Shown in pieces: positions 1 to 5,646 of a stretch of DNA of 12,906 bases. How positions within the stretch are numbered: position 1 is the first letter of the stretch; every line of letters starts with the position of its first letter. The translations under genes and the position numbers were made by a program. Source of the DNA: REEB426 sp964551975 (GTDB taxonomy: Bacteria > Actinomycetota > Actinomycetes > S36-B12); NCBI GenBank assembly GCA_964551975.1, contig CAZKFI010000064.1, positions 1 to 12,906 of the forward strand, read 5' to 3'. The notes beneath the pieces are model-generated. The model did not search any database, had not been told where the DNA came from, and saw nothing but the letters and a program-made list of their open reading frames with translations.

Positions 1-283
1 CATCGCCATTGAGGCCCCGGTCGACACGGTGACGTTCGATCTCATGGCGAGAACCCTGCGCGATGAAGACCCGGCAGCACACGCTGTCCCCTACATGATT
101 TCGGGCGGCACCGATGCCAAGGCCCTCTCTGCCCTGGGCATCGCCTGTTATGGATTCTCACCGTTGCAGCTTCCCGACGGACTGGATTACTGGCGGCTCT
201 TCCACGGGGTGGACGAGCGAGTCCCCGTCGCCGGCTTACAGTTCGGCGCCCGGGTTCTGGATAGGTTCCTGCGCTCCTGCTGA
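1..283 (+). CDS. M20 family metallopeptidase, C-terminal end (partial)
   Basis: This is the 3' end of a gene that begins outside the window; the open frame runs from base 2 to a TGA at 281-283, about 93 residues. The conserved tail is typical of M20/M25/M40 dipeptidase-like hydrolases: a G-G-T-D-A-K segment, then C-Y-G-F-S-P-L, then F-H-G-V-D-E-R-V-P. In the family the His of this last motif is a metal ligand of the di-zinc catalytic domain, so this part belongs to the catalytic rather than the dimerisation domain. M20 enzymes hydrolyse amide bonds of small peptides or acylated amino acids in the cytosol; the substrate cannot be told from the fragment. The gene meets the DUF5703 gene tail to tail, with only two bases between the two stop codons. 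The family call is firm, the specificity is not. Confidence 0.85.
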   Translation, partial: IAIEAPVDTVTFDLMARTLRDEDPAAHAVPYMISGGTDAKALSALGIACYGFSPLQLPDGLDYWRLFHGVDERVPVAGLQFGARVLDRFLRSC

Positions 284-285
284 CG

Positions 286-504
286 CTATGCGGTGCGCAC
301 TACTCGGTAGACGCGCCTGCGCAACCAGATTCGGCGACGGCCGTCGGGGTAGATGCGCACGCGATCAAGTTCCCAGCGGTCGACTTCGGCGGCACCGGTG
401 AGTACCTGCCGAGCGGTTTCCCGTGAAGTGCCGGCTGGCATCGAGAGTTCGCGGTACTCCCAGGTCTTTGCCGTCTGAACACTCGTTGACGGCTGTGCTC
501 CCAT
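286..504 (-). CDS. DUF5703 family small basic protein
   Basis: A 72-residue protein read from ATG at 504-502 to TAG at 288-286. It has the hallmarks I associate with DUF5703, a small actinobacterial family of unknown function: a W-E-Y-R segment near the N terminus, a G-T-S-R-E-T-A-R segment, then a W-E-L-D-R-V-R-I-Y-P-D-G-R-R-R-I-W-L-R-R-R stretch and a basic end. There is no signal peptide or membrane segment. The many arginines near the C terminus could fit nucleic-acid or membrane-surface contact, but that is inference only. It lies 9 bases after the stop of the aldo/keto reductase gene on the same strand. A TAGGTT hexamer six bases before its ATG suggests it can be transcribed on its own as a leaderless message. 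A membrane or DNA role should not be assumed from the name. Confidence 0.8.
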   Translation of the reverse strand: MGAQPSTSVQTAKTWEYRELSMPAGTSRETARQVLTGAAEVDRWELDRVRIYPDGRRRIWLRRRVYRVVRTA

Positions 505-510
505 GAGTTG

Positions 511-516
511 AACCTA
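511..516 (-). promoter_or_regulatory. -10 element of the DUF5703 gene (leaderless type)
   Basis: On the minus strand TAGGTT is followed by six bases (CAACTC) and the ATG at 504. This matches a TANNNT -10 box with transcription starting at the A of the start codon. The first three bases are also the TAG stop codon of the upstream aldo/keto reductase gene. No Shine-Dalgarno sequence is visible. No clear -35 element is seen. Confidence 0.55.
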
Positions 517-1497
517 GCGCTGCTGAGCCCAGCCCGACTCTGGATATCCGCTGTTGGGTTGCGAAACCTCGTTGAGTGCACGAATGATTTCCGCGGGGAG
601 TTCGAGTTCTTCTGCTGCTAGCCCGATCAGCAGCTGCTGACTGGTGCGAGCACCCAGAATCGGTGCAACCACGCCTGGGCGATCGCGAACCCAGGCGAGC
701 GCGACCTCCGCCGGTGATGCGCCAAGTCCATCTGCCGCAGTAGCGAGTGCGTCCACGATGCGACGACCGCGTTCATCGAGGTACACCTGCACCCATCCGG
801 CACTCTCCGCGATACTTCCGCGCGAGTCAACCGGGATGCCATGGCGATACTTTCCCGTCAGCACTCCGCGACCCAAAGGTGACCAGGGCAGGATGCCAAT
901 GCCCAAGGCACTTGCAGCAGGGACAACCTCTCGTTCGATTCCTCGTTCCAGTAGTGAGTACTCCATTTGCGACGTCACGATCGGCGTTCGATCCGAATCC
1001 GCTCGCTGCCAGGTTGCGGCGCGTGCGGTCTGGGCGCCGGAGTAATTCGAGATACCTACGTAGCGGACTTTCCCGGACCGTACGGCCTGATCCAAAGCGG
1101 CCAGGGTTTCCTCAAGCGGAGTCGCGAAATCCCAGGCATGCACCTGCCAAAGATCGATCCAGTCAGTCTGGAGTCGTCGCAGGGATCGATCCAGACTGCT
1201 GAGTAGGTGCGAACGAGAGGCGTCGAAGCGGCGATCGGGCCCAGGTCGCGAGCCGGCTTTGGTCGCCAGAATCACCTGGTCACGGACATCGAACTCTCGG
1301 ATAAGTGAGCCGACCAGGGACTCCGATGCACCTTCTGCGTAGACGTCTGCAGTATCGAGCAGATTGCCGCCAGCATCGAGAAACATGGCCAACTGATCGC
1401 GAGCATCGTCATCCTCAGTGCCGCGACCCCAGTTCATGGTGCCCAGCGCCAGACGGCCGACCCAGAGGCCAGATTGACCGAGGGATCGCTGCTGCAC
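514..1497 (-). CDS. Aldo/keto reductase
   Basis: A 327-residue NADPH-dependent oxidoreductase of the aldo/keto reductase TIM-barrel superfamily, which reduces aldehydes or ketones in the cytosol. The catalytic tetrad is visible: Asp48 and Tyr53 in D-T-A-D-V-Y, Lys80 in A-T-K-A-G, and His120 in Q-V-H-A-W-D. Later motifs fit cofactor and barrel positions: Y-V-G-I-S-N-Y, W-S-P-L-G-R-G-V-L-T-G-K-Y, and a P-I-L-G-A-R-T segment near residue 285. The length is normal and nothing is missing. I chose the GTG at 1497-1495 because a TAGCGT hexamer ends exactly six bases before it and the N terminus (Q-Q-R-S-L-G-Q-S-G-L) is at the usual place for the family. It is divergent from the F420-type oxidoreductase, with 53 bases between starts. 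The physiological substrate cannot be inferred. Confidence 0.93.
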   Translation of the reverse strand: MQQRSLGQSGLWVGRLALGTMNWGRGTEDDDARDQLAMFLDAGGNLLDTADVYAEGASESLVGSLIREFDVRDQVILATKAGSRPGPDRRFDASRSHLLSSLDRSLRRLQTDWIDLWQVHAWDFATPLEETLAALDQAVRSGKVRYVGISNYSGAQTARAATWQRADSDRTPIVTSQMEYSLLERGIEREVVPAASALGIGILPWSPLGRGVLTGKYRHGIPVDSRGSIAESAGWVQVYLDERGRRIVDALATAADGLGASPAEVALAWVRDRPGVVAPILGARTSQQLLIGLAAEELELPAEIIRALNEVSQPNSGYPESGWAQQR

Positions 1498-1503
1498 GTC
1501 GCC

Positions 1504-1509
1504 ACGCTA
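1504..1509 (-). promoter_or_regulatory. -10 element of the aldo/keto reductase gene (leaderless type)
   Basis: Minus-strand TAGCGT, then GGCGAC, then the GTG start at 1497. The six-base spacing puts the expected transcription start on the first base of the start codon. There is no purine-rich ribosome binding site before the GTG. Confidence 0.5.
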
Positions 1510-1538
1510 GTGCCTGGGATCCGTTCATGCCCGAGGCC

Positions 1539-1544
1539 TAGGCT
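1539..1544 (+). promoter_or_regulatory. -10 element of the LLM oxidoreductase gene (leaderless type)
   Basis: TAGGCT is followed by six bases (GCCGTA) and the ATG at 1551. It faces the opposite -10 box at 1504-1509, so both divergent promoters fit inside a 53-base gap. No Shine-Dalgarno sequence or good -35 element is visible. Confidence 0.55.
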
Positions 1545-1550
1545 GCCGTA

Positions 1551-2585
1551 ATGAAACTGGGGATCAACCTTGGCTACTGGGGCGCCGGAAACGACGCCGA
1601 GAATCTCGTTCTCGCTCAAGAGGCCGATCGGCTCGGATTCGCTGTGGCATGGGCCGCGGAAGCCTACGGGTCCGACGCGGCAACTGTGCTCGCTTGGGTG
1701 GCTGCCCAGACCACCCGCATTGACGTGGGCTCTGCGGTGTTCCAGATACCTGGGCGCACACCGGCCAATACGGCGATGACGGCCGCCACCCTGGACACCC
1801 TTTCTGGTGGAAGATTTCGGCTGGGTCTCGGGGTGTCCGGACCACAGGTCTCCGAGGGATGGCACGGCGTGCGATTCGACCGCCCATTGGGGAGGACCCG
1901 CGAATACGTAGACATCGTCCGGATGGCACTTGCTCGCCAGAAGGTGTCCTATTCGGGGGAGTTCTTCACCCTGCCACTGCCAGACGGCCCGGGCAAGGCC
2001 CTGACCTTGACTGTGCACCCAGTGCGCGAACGCCTGCCGATTTATCTGGCGGCGATCGGCCCGAAGAACTTGGAACTCGCTGGCGAGATTGCCGACGGCT
2101 GGCTGGCAGTGTTCTACTCCCCGCAGCATGCGGAGGAATCGCTGCGAGCCATCGCCTCGGGACGATCACGGGTGGGCAAGTCCATGGAGGGATTTGATGT
2201 GGTGCCCACCGTGCCACTGGTCATCGGCGACGACCTGCAGGCCTGTGCTGACCAAGTCCGGCCCTACGCTGCCCTGTACGTAGGAGGCATGGGTTCACGC
2301 CAACAAAACTTCTACCACGCACTGGCCTGTCGCATGGGATTTGAGGAAGCGGCCGATCGCGTACAAGAAGCGTTTCTGGCTCGCGACTATGCAGCGGCAG
2401 GGGCAGCAGTGCCCTTTGACTTCATTGATGCCACGTCATTGATTGGCCCGGCCGAGCGCATTCGACAGCGCGTAAGGGAGTTCGCGGAATCTGGGGTCAC
2501 GACGCTCACCGTTGCCGTCAATGTCGGGAGCATTGATGAGCGCATCACCACACTGCGCACCCTGGCAGATGTCGTGGATGCCTAG
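1551..2585 (+). CDS. LLM class F420-type oxidoreductase
   Basis: A 344-residue luciferase-like monooxygenase-fold (TIM-barrel) enzyme. Visible family features are the N-terminal L-G-I-N-L-G-Y-W strand, E-A-D-R-L-G-F near residue 25, the T-L-D-T-L-S-G-G-R-F-R-L-G-L-G-V-S-G-P segment around residues 80-99, and P-I-Y-L-A-A-I-G-P-K-N-L-E-L-A-G-E-I-A-D-G-W-L near residues 164-185. This pattern is typical of the actinobacterial F420-dependent branch, in which reduced coenzyme F420 supplies hydride, rather than of flavin monooxygenases. The assignment to F420 rather than FMN is by family resemblance. The start is supported by the TAGGCT box six bases upstream. The last 8 bases overlap the start of uppP, so the two are probably co-transcribed. 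The substrate is unknown. Confidence 0.9.
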   Translation: MKLGINLGYWGAGNDAENLVLAQEADRLGFAVAWAAEAYGSDAATVLAWVAAQTTRIDVGSAVFQIPGRTPANTAMTAATLDTLSGGRFRLGLGVSGPQVSEGWHGVRFDRPLGRTREYVDIVRMALARQKVSYSGEFFTLPLPDGPGKALTLTVHPVRERLPIYLAAIGPKNLELAGEIADGWLAVFYSPQHAEESLRAIASGRSRVGKSMEGFDVVPTVPLVIGDDLQACADQVRPYAALYVGGMGSRQQNFYHALACRMGFEEAADRVQEAFLARDYAAAGAAVPFDFIDATSLIGPAERIRQRVREFAESGVTTLTVAVNVGSIDERITTLRTLADVVDA

Positions 2586-3423
2586 CGTGCAAGCCGAGAT
2601 CGGCTGGATCGAGGCGATCGTCCTCGGAGTGGTGCAGGGTCTTACGGAGTTTCTCCCCATTTCGTCCACGGGGCACGTCTTTGTGATCTCCCAACTGCTT
2701 GGCTGGCCGGATCCGGGGGCAGCGTTTACCGCCGTCATGCAGATCGGCACGGAATGCGCGGTGCTGCTGTACTTCCGCAAGGATCTGGCGCGTATAGCCA
2801 GGGCGTGGATCAGGTCGTGGCCGCAGCTTCGCTCGCTGCATTCAATGAATTCGGATGCTCGAATGGGTTGGTTGATCATCGCCGGAACCATCCCCATCGG
2901 TGTCTTTGGACTGCTATTCGCACACCAGATCGAGACAGCCGCCCGCAATCTTTGGCTGGTAGCGGCCACCTTGATCGGCTTCGGACTAGTACTTGCGGCA
3001 GCGGATCGCTGGGGCGCGAAGCGCAAGAGCATTCAAGAACTCAGGCTTCGTGACGGGGTCGCCTTCGGGTTCGGGCAGGCCCTGGCATTGATCCCTGGAG
3101 TTTCACGTTCTGGCGCAACGATTTCCACCGGCCTGGCCCTGGGATACACCCGGGAGGCAGCCGCGCGCTACGCCTTCCTACTGGCTATCCCGGCCGTGCT
3201 CGCGTCCGGCCTGTACGAGGCGACCAAGATCAACGACGGGGGGCCAGTGGCCTGGGGGCCAACGATCCTGGCCACGGTCGTGTCGTTCTTCGTTGGTTTG
3301 GCAGTTATCGCCTGGCTTCTGAGGTGGGTCAGTACCCGGTCATACCTGCCGTTCGTGATCTATCGCATCGTCGCCGGCAGCCTGCTGCTTCTGCTCTTGA
3401 GCACCGGCGTGCTGACCGCCTAA
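2578..3423 (+). CDS. uppP: Undecaprenyl-diphosphatase (UppP/BacA)
   Basis: A 281-residue polytopic membrane enzyme that removes a phosphate from undecaprenyl diphosphate at the outer face of the cytoplasmic membrane, recycling the lipid carrier for peptidoglycan and other surface polymers. Both signature motifs are intact: Q-G-L-T-E-F-L-P-I-S-S-T-G-H at residues 20-33, with Glu24 and the Ser/Thr cluster, and P-G-V-S-R-S-G-A-T at 173-181, with the essential Arg177. Hydrophobic segments occur near residues 11-20, 30-42, 97-115, 125-142, 163-175, 198-212, 229-250 and 258-279. ATG 2578 lies inside the end of the preceding gene (ATGCCTAG, 8-base overlap), which suggests translational coupling. An in-frame ATG at 2569 and a GTG at 2587 are alternative starts. 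There is no Shine-Dalgarno sequence. Loss of UppP is tolerated in many bacteria, and overexpression gives bacitracin resistance. Confidence 0.95.
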   Translation: MPSVQAEIGWIEAIVLGVVQGLTEFLPISSTGHVFVISQLLGWPDPGAAFTAVMQIGTECAVLLYFRKDLARIARAWIRSWPQLRSLHSMNSDARMGWLIIAGTIPIGVFGLLFAHQIETAARNLWLVAATLIGFGLVLAAADRWGAKRKSIQELRLRDGVAFGFGQALALIPGVSRSGATISTGLALGYTREAAARYAFLLAIPAVLASGLYEATKINDGGPVAWGPTILATVVSFFVGLAVIAWLLRWVSTRSYLPFVIYRIVAGSLLLLLLSTGVLTA

Positions 3424-3465
3424 GCGGGCAGGGCAGCAGCGAACTGCGGCGACGGTTGTCGCGGT

Positions 3466-3471
3466 TACGCT
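3466..3471 (+). promoter_or_regulatory. -10 element of the histidine phosphatase gene (leaderless type)
   Basis: TACGCT is followed by six bases (CCTGTG) and the GTG at 3478. The tandem GTG at 3475 is only three bases from the hexamer, so the spacing argues for 3478 as the start. No ribosome binding site is visible. Confidence 0.5.
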
Positions 3472-3477
3472 CCTGTG

Positions 3478-4170
3478 GTGGCCACCGTCTTCCTCGTCCG
3501 CCATGGCCGAACGACTGCCAACGCCAGTGGAGTCCTGGCTGGATGGAGTCCGGGGGTCTTCCTTGATGAGGTCGGGCAACAACAGGCCGAGGCAACGGCA
3601 GGCCGGTTGTCAGCCATCCCATTGGCTGCCGTGATCGCCTCACCCCTGGAGCGCACAAGGCAGACCGCCGAATACATAGCCGCAGCGCAGCGGCGAACGG
3701 CTCGCCATCTGGACGAACGGATCGGCGAATGCCGCTATGGATCCTGGGAGGGTCGGTCGCTACAAGCCCTGGCTAAGGAGCCACTCTGGGCCACCGTGCA
3801 ATCGCATCCCAGTGCGGTGACATTTCCCGGTGGGGAAGCGATGATCACGATGCAGCACCGGGCCGTTCAGGCCGTGCGTGACTGGAATCGGGAACTAGGT
3901 CCGCAGGCGTGCTACGCCATGGTCAGCCACGGCGACGTCATCAAGGCCATCATTGCGGATGCGCTGGGCATGCATCTCGACCAGTTTCAGCGCATCACCG
4001 TGGACCCCTGTTCGGTCAGCGTCATTCGGTACACGCCAATGCGTCCATTCGTACTTCGCACCAACGACTCCGGGGCTGAGTTGGGGCAGTTCGTGCCCTC
4101 AGATAGGCGACGCGGAAAGCGAAAGGCTCCTCGATCCAGTGACGCCCCCGTCGGTGGTGGCGCAGGGTGA
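3478..4170 (+). CDS. Histidine phosphatase family protein (MSMEG_4193-like)
   Basis: A 230-residue cytosolic member of the histidine phosphatase (phosphoglycerate mutase-like) superfamily, which forms a phosphohistidine intermediate. The catalytic motif is L-V-R-H-G-R-T at residues 6-12, with nucleophile His9; the second active-site His is His151 in V-S-H-G-D; Arg59 in S-P-L-E-R-T-R-Q-T-A and Glu84 before Y-G-S-W-E-G fit phosphate binding and acid roles. The C terminus ends in basic residues and V-G-G-G-A-G, a tail I associate with the MSMEG_4193 branch found next to DUF3090 and SCO1664-like genes. The true substrate is unknown; neither phosphoglycerate mutase nor cobalamin phosphatase activity should be assumed. 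The start could be GTG 3475 or 3478; I prefer 3478 because of the -10 spacing. It follows uppP after 54 bases. Confidence 0.9.
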   Translation: MATVFLVRHGRTTANASGVLAGWSPGVFLDEVGQQQAEATAGRLSAIPLAAVIASPLERTRQTAEYIAAAQRRTARHLDERIGECRYGSWEGRSLQALAKEPLWATVQSHPSAVTFPGGEAMITMQHRAVQAVRDWNRELGPQACYAMVSHGDVIKAIIADALGMHLDQFQRITVDPCSVSVIRYTPMRPFVLRTNDSGAELGQFVPSDRRRGKRKAPRSSDAPVGGGAG

Positions 4171-4192
4171 GCGCAGATCAGGGATCGCCGAT

Positions 4193-4198
4193 TAGAGT
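4193..4198 (+). promoter_or_regulatory. -10 element of the DUF3090 gene (leaderless type)
   Basis: TAGAGT is followed by five bases (TGGGT) and the GTG at 4204. The same hexamer, in the similar context GATTAGAGTT against GAATAGAGTT, precedes mshC. An in-frame TTG at 4198 overlaps the hexamer itself and is therefore an unlikely start. Confidence 0.5.
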
Positions 4199-4203
4199 TG
4201 GGT

Positions 4204-4767
4204 GTGCCTCGACAGGTCCATGAGTTCGATCGCCCCGATCGCTTTGTGGTGGGCACGGTGGGCGAGCCCGGTGAGCGAACGTTCTTCCTGCAGGCACGTC
4301 AGGATGCTCGCCTCATCAGCGTGGTGTTCGAAAAGTCCCAGGCCAGTGCGCTAGCCGATCGGATGGACCAACTCCTCGACGAGGTGCGGGAAACTCGCGC
4401 CGACCGAGTTGAGGTCCCCGATCGCATCGCTGGGATCACCGATTCCGGACCATTGGACGTACCGATAGTCGAAGAGTTTCGCGTGGGCGCGATGGCCCTG
4501 GGTTGGGATGACAGCTCCCATCGAGTCGTCGTTGAGGCACATGCCGTGGACGAAGCCGGCGGAGATGTTCCGGATATCGCCGACGATGCCGCTGAAGGCC
4601 AGGACACCTTGCGAGTGTGGCTGACCGCCGAGCAGGCCCGCGCCTTCGCTGAGCGGGCTCGCGCCGTGGTCTCAGCCGGCCGGCCGGCCTGCCCTTTCTG
4701 CTCCCAACCGCTTGACCCGGGTGGGCATATCTGCCCCCGCGCTAATGGATATCGCCGCCGCCCATGA
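4204..4767 (+). CDS. DUF3090 family protein with C-terminal CxxC zinc-like motif
   Basis: A 187-residue cytosolic protein of the actinobacterial DUF3090 family, whose function is not known to me. The N terminus (F-D-R-P-D-R-F-V-V-G-T-V-G-E-P-G-E-R-T-F-F-L-Q-A) is the family signature. The middle has acidic stretches, and the last 25 residues carry C-P-F-C (Cys163, Cys166) followed by G-H-I-C-P-R (His175, Cys177), a likely zinc-binding knuckle. I start at GTG 4204, which gives P-R-Q-V directly before the signature. Its stop overlaps the next start (ATGA at 4764-4767), so it is translated together with the kinase-like gene. This pairing recurs in the phylum, which suggests the two proteins act together or on each other; that is inference from context. 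Confidence 0.88.
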   Translation: MPRQVHEFDRPDRFVVGTVGEPGERTFFLQARQDARLISVVFEKSQASALADRMDQLLDEVRETRADRVEVPDRIAGITDSGPLDVPIVEEFRVGAMALGWDDSSHRVVVEAHAVDEAGGDVPDIADDAAEGQDTLRVWLTAEQARAFAERARAVVSAGRPACPFCSQPLDPGGHICPRANGYRRRP

Positions 4768-5591
4768 CTTCGGCACAGCCGGCAGCCGACACCGACCTGG
4801 TGCGGCAGTTGGTCACCGGTCCTTTGGACGTTGAAGGGCGTCTGCCTAGCGCCTCGAATTTGACAGTGCGCTGCACGCTGGTGGGCACGGATCTTCGATG
4901 CGTCTACAAGCCAACGGTGGGCGAGCGACCGCTCTGGGATTTCCCGGACGGAACCTTGGGTCGGCGCGAAGTGGCCACGTATTGCCTGGCCAATGCCGTG
5001 GGATGGCCCGTAGTTCCGCTCACCGTGTGGCGTGAGGATGGCCCGCTGGGACCAGGAATGTGTCAGCTGTGGCTGGACGGCACGCCAGACCAGACCACAG
5101 ACCAGACCGCAGACCAGGCCCCAGACCAGGTCCTGGTCGACATTGTGCCAAGCCAACAAATTCCGCCAGGGTGGCTGCATGTCTTCGACGGGATCGACCA
5201 GGCAGGACAGGAAGTGAGTTTGATCCATGCCGATCGCGTGGATCTGCAACAGATAGTCCTGCTGGATGCAATCGTTAATAACGCAGACCGCAAGGGTGGC
5301 CACCTCCTGCTTGACGCCGAAGGTCGGGCGGTCGGGATCGACCACGGCGTGACCTTTGCGGCATCGGACAAGTTGCGCACGGTGCTTTGGGGTTGGGCCG
5401 GTACGCCAATCCCAAGCAGCCTCATCAACGATCTACAGCGAGGCTTTGACGCTGTCTGCGCCTTAGAGCTGGTGGGCTTGAGTTCGATTGAGCGTCACGC
5501 CATGCGCTCTCGACTCGAGACCTTGCTGGCCGAGCCCGTGTTCCCCCTGCCCACGGATGAATGGCCTAGCATTCCGTGGCCAATCTTCTAA
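4764..5591 (+). CDS. SCO1664 family PI3/4-kinase-like protein
   Basis: A 275-residue protein of the actinobacterial SCO1664 family, distantly related to phosphatidylinositol 3-/4-kinases. Kinase-like landmarks are C-V-Y-K-P with Lys49 (ATP-contact lysine), a catalytic-loop-like segment D-A-I-V-N-N-A-D-R-K-G-G-H (168-180), and a metal-site-like G-I-D-H-G (191-195). A conserved P-P-G-W-L-H-V segment is at residues 134-140. No lipid or protein substrate is known to me. It has no signal or membrane segment. The start codon overlaps the DUF3090 stop (ATGA), with no Shine-Dalgarno sequence, as expected for coupled translation. Oddity: residues 108-123 are a perfect-period four-residue repeat (P-D-Q-T, T-D-Q-T, A-D-Q-A, P-D-Q-V) encoded by a 12-base tandem repeat. 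Confidence 0.88.
   Translation: MTSAQPAADTDLVRQLVTGPLDVEGRLPSASNLTVRCTLVGTDLRCVYKPTVGERPLWDFPDGTLGRREVATYCLANAVGWPVVPLTVWREDGPLGPGMCQLWLDGTPDQTTDQTADQAPDQVLVDIVPSQQIPPGWLHVFDGIDQAGQEVSLIHADRVDLQQIVLLDAIVNNADRKGGHLLLDAEGRAVGIDHGVTFAASDKLRTVLWGWAGTPIPSSLINDLQRGFDAVCALELVGLSSIERHAMRSRLETLLAEPVFPLPTDEWPSIPWPIF
5086..5129 (+). repeat. 12-base coding tandem repeat, four copies
   Basis: The octamer CAGACCAG occurs at 5086, 5098, 5110 and 5122, exactly 12 bases apart, with variable four-base linkers. It is in frame and encodes a [P/T/A]-D-Q-[T/A/V] repeat in the SCO1664-like protein. Because the unit is a multiple of three, copy-number change would alter length without breaking the frame. Confidence 0.9.
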
Positions 5592-5636
5592 ACGCCTCTC
5601 CATTGAATCGAGTGCAGGGGATGATGACCCGAAAGT

Positions 5637-5642
5637 AGGAGG
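5637..5642 (+). promoter_or_regulatory. Shine-Dalgarno of the YHYH gene
   Basis: AGGAGG lies four bases before ATG 5647. It is the strongest ribosome binding site in the window and decides this start over an in-frame upstream ATG at 5488, which lies within the preceding gene. Its presence contrasts with the leaderless look of the neighbouring genes. Confidence 0.85.
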
Positions 5643-5646
5643 CGCA

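Noticed and set aside
1434..2129. A 231-codon minus-strand open frame over the LLM gene
   Set aside because: It is antisense to a conserved LLM enzyme and also crosses the divergent promoter region; no motif supports it.
2583..2588. TAGCGT overlapping the LLM stop codon as a leaderless -10 box for uppP
   Set aside because: No in-frame ATG, GTG or TTG follows 5-7 bases later, and the UppP N-terminal segment is already under way there.
4299..5345. A 348-codon open frame on the minus strand
   Set aside because: It lies antisense to DUF3090 and the SCO1664-like gene, both clear family members. Its translation has no recognisable motif and is rich in Ser/Arg/Thr, as antisense frames of high-GC genes are.
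5488..5646. ATG 5488 as an upstream start for the YHYH gene
   Set aside because: It lies inside the SCO1664-like gene, would put 53 residues before the Tat signal and has no ribosome binding site, whereas ATG 5647 has AGGAGG directly upstream.
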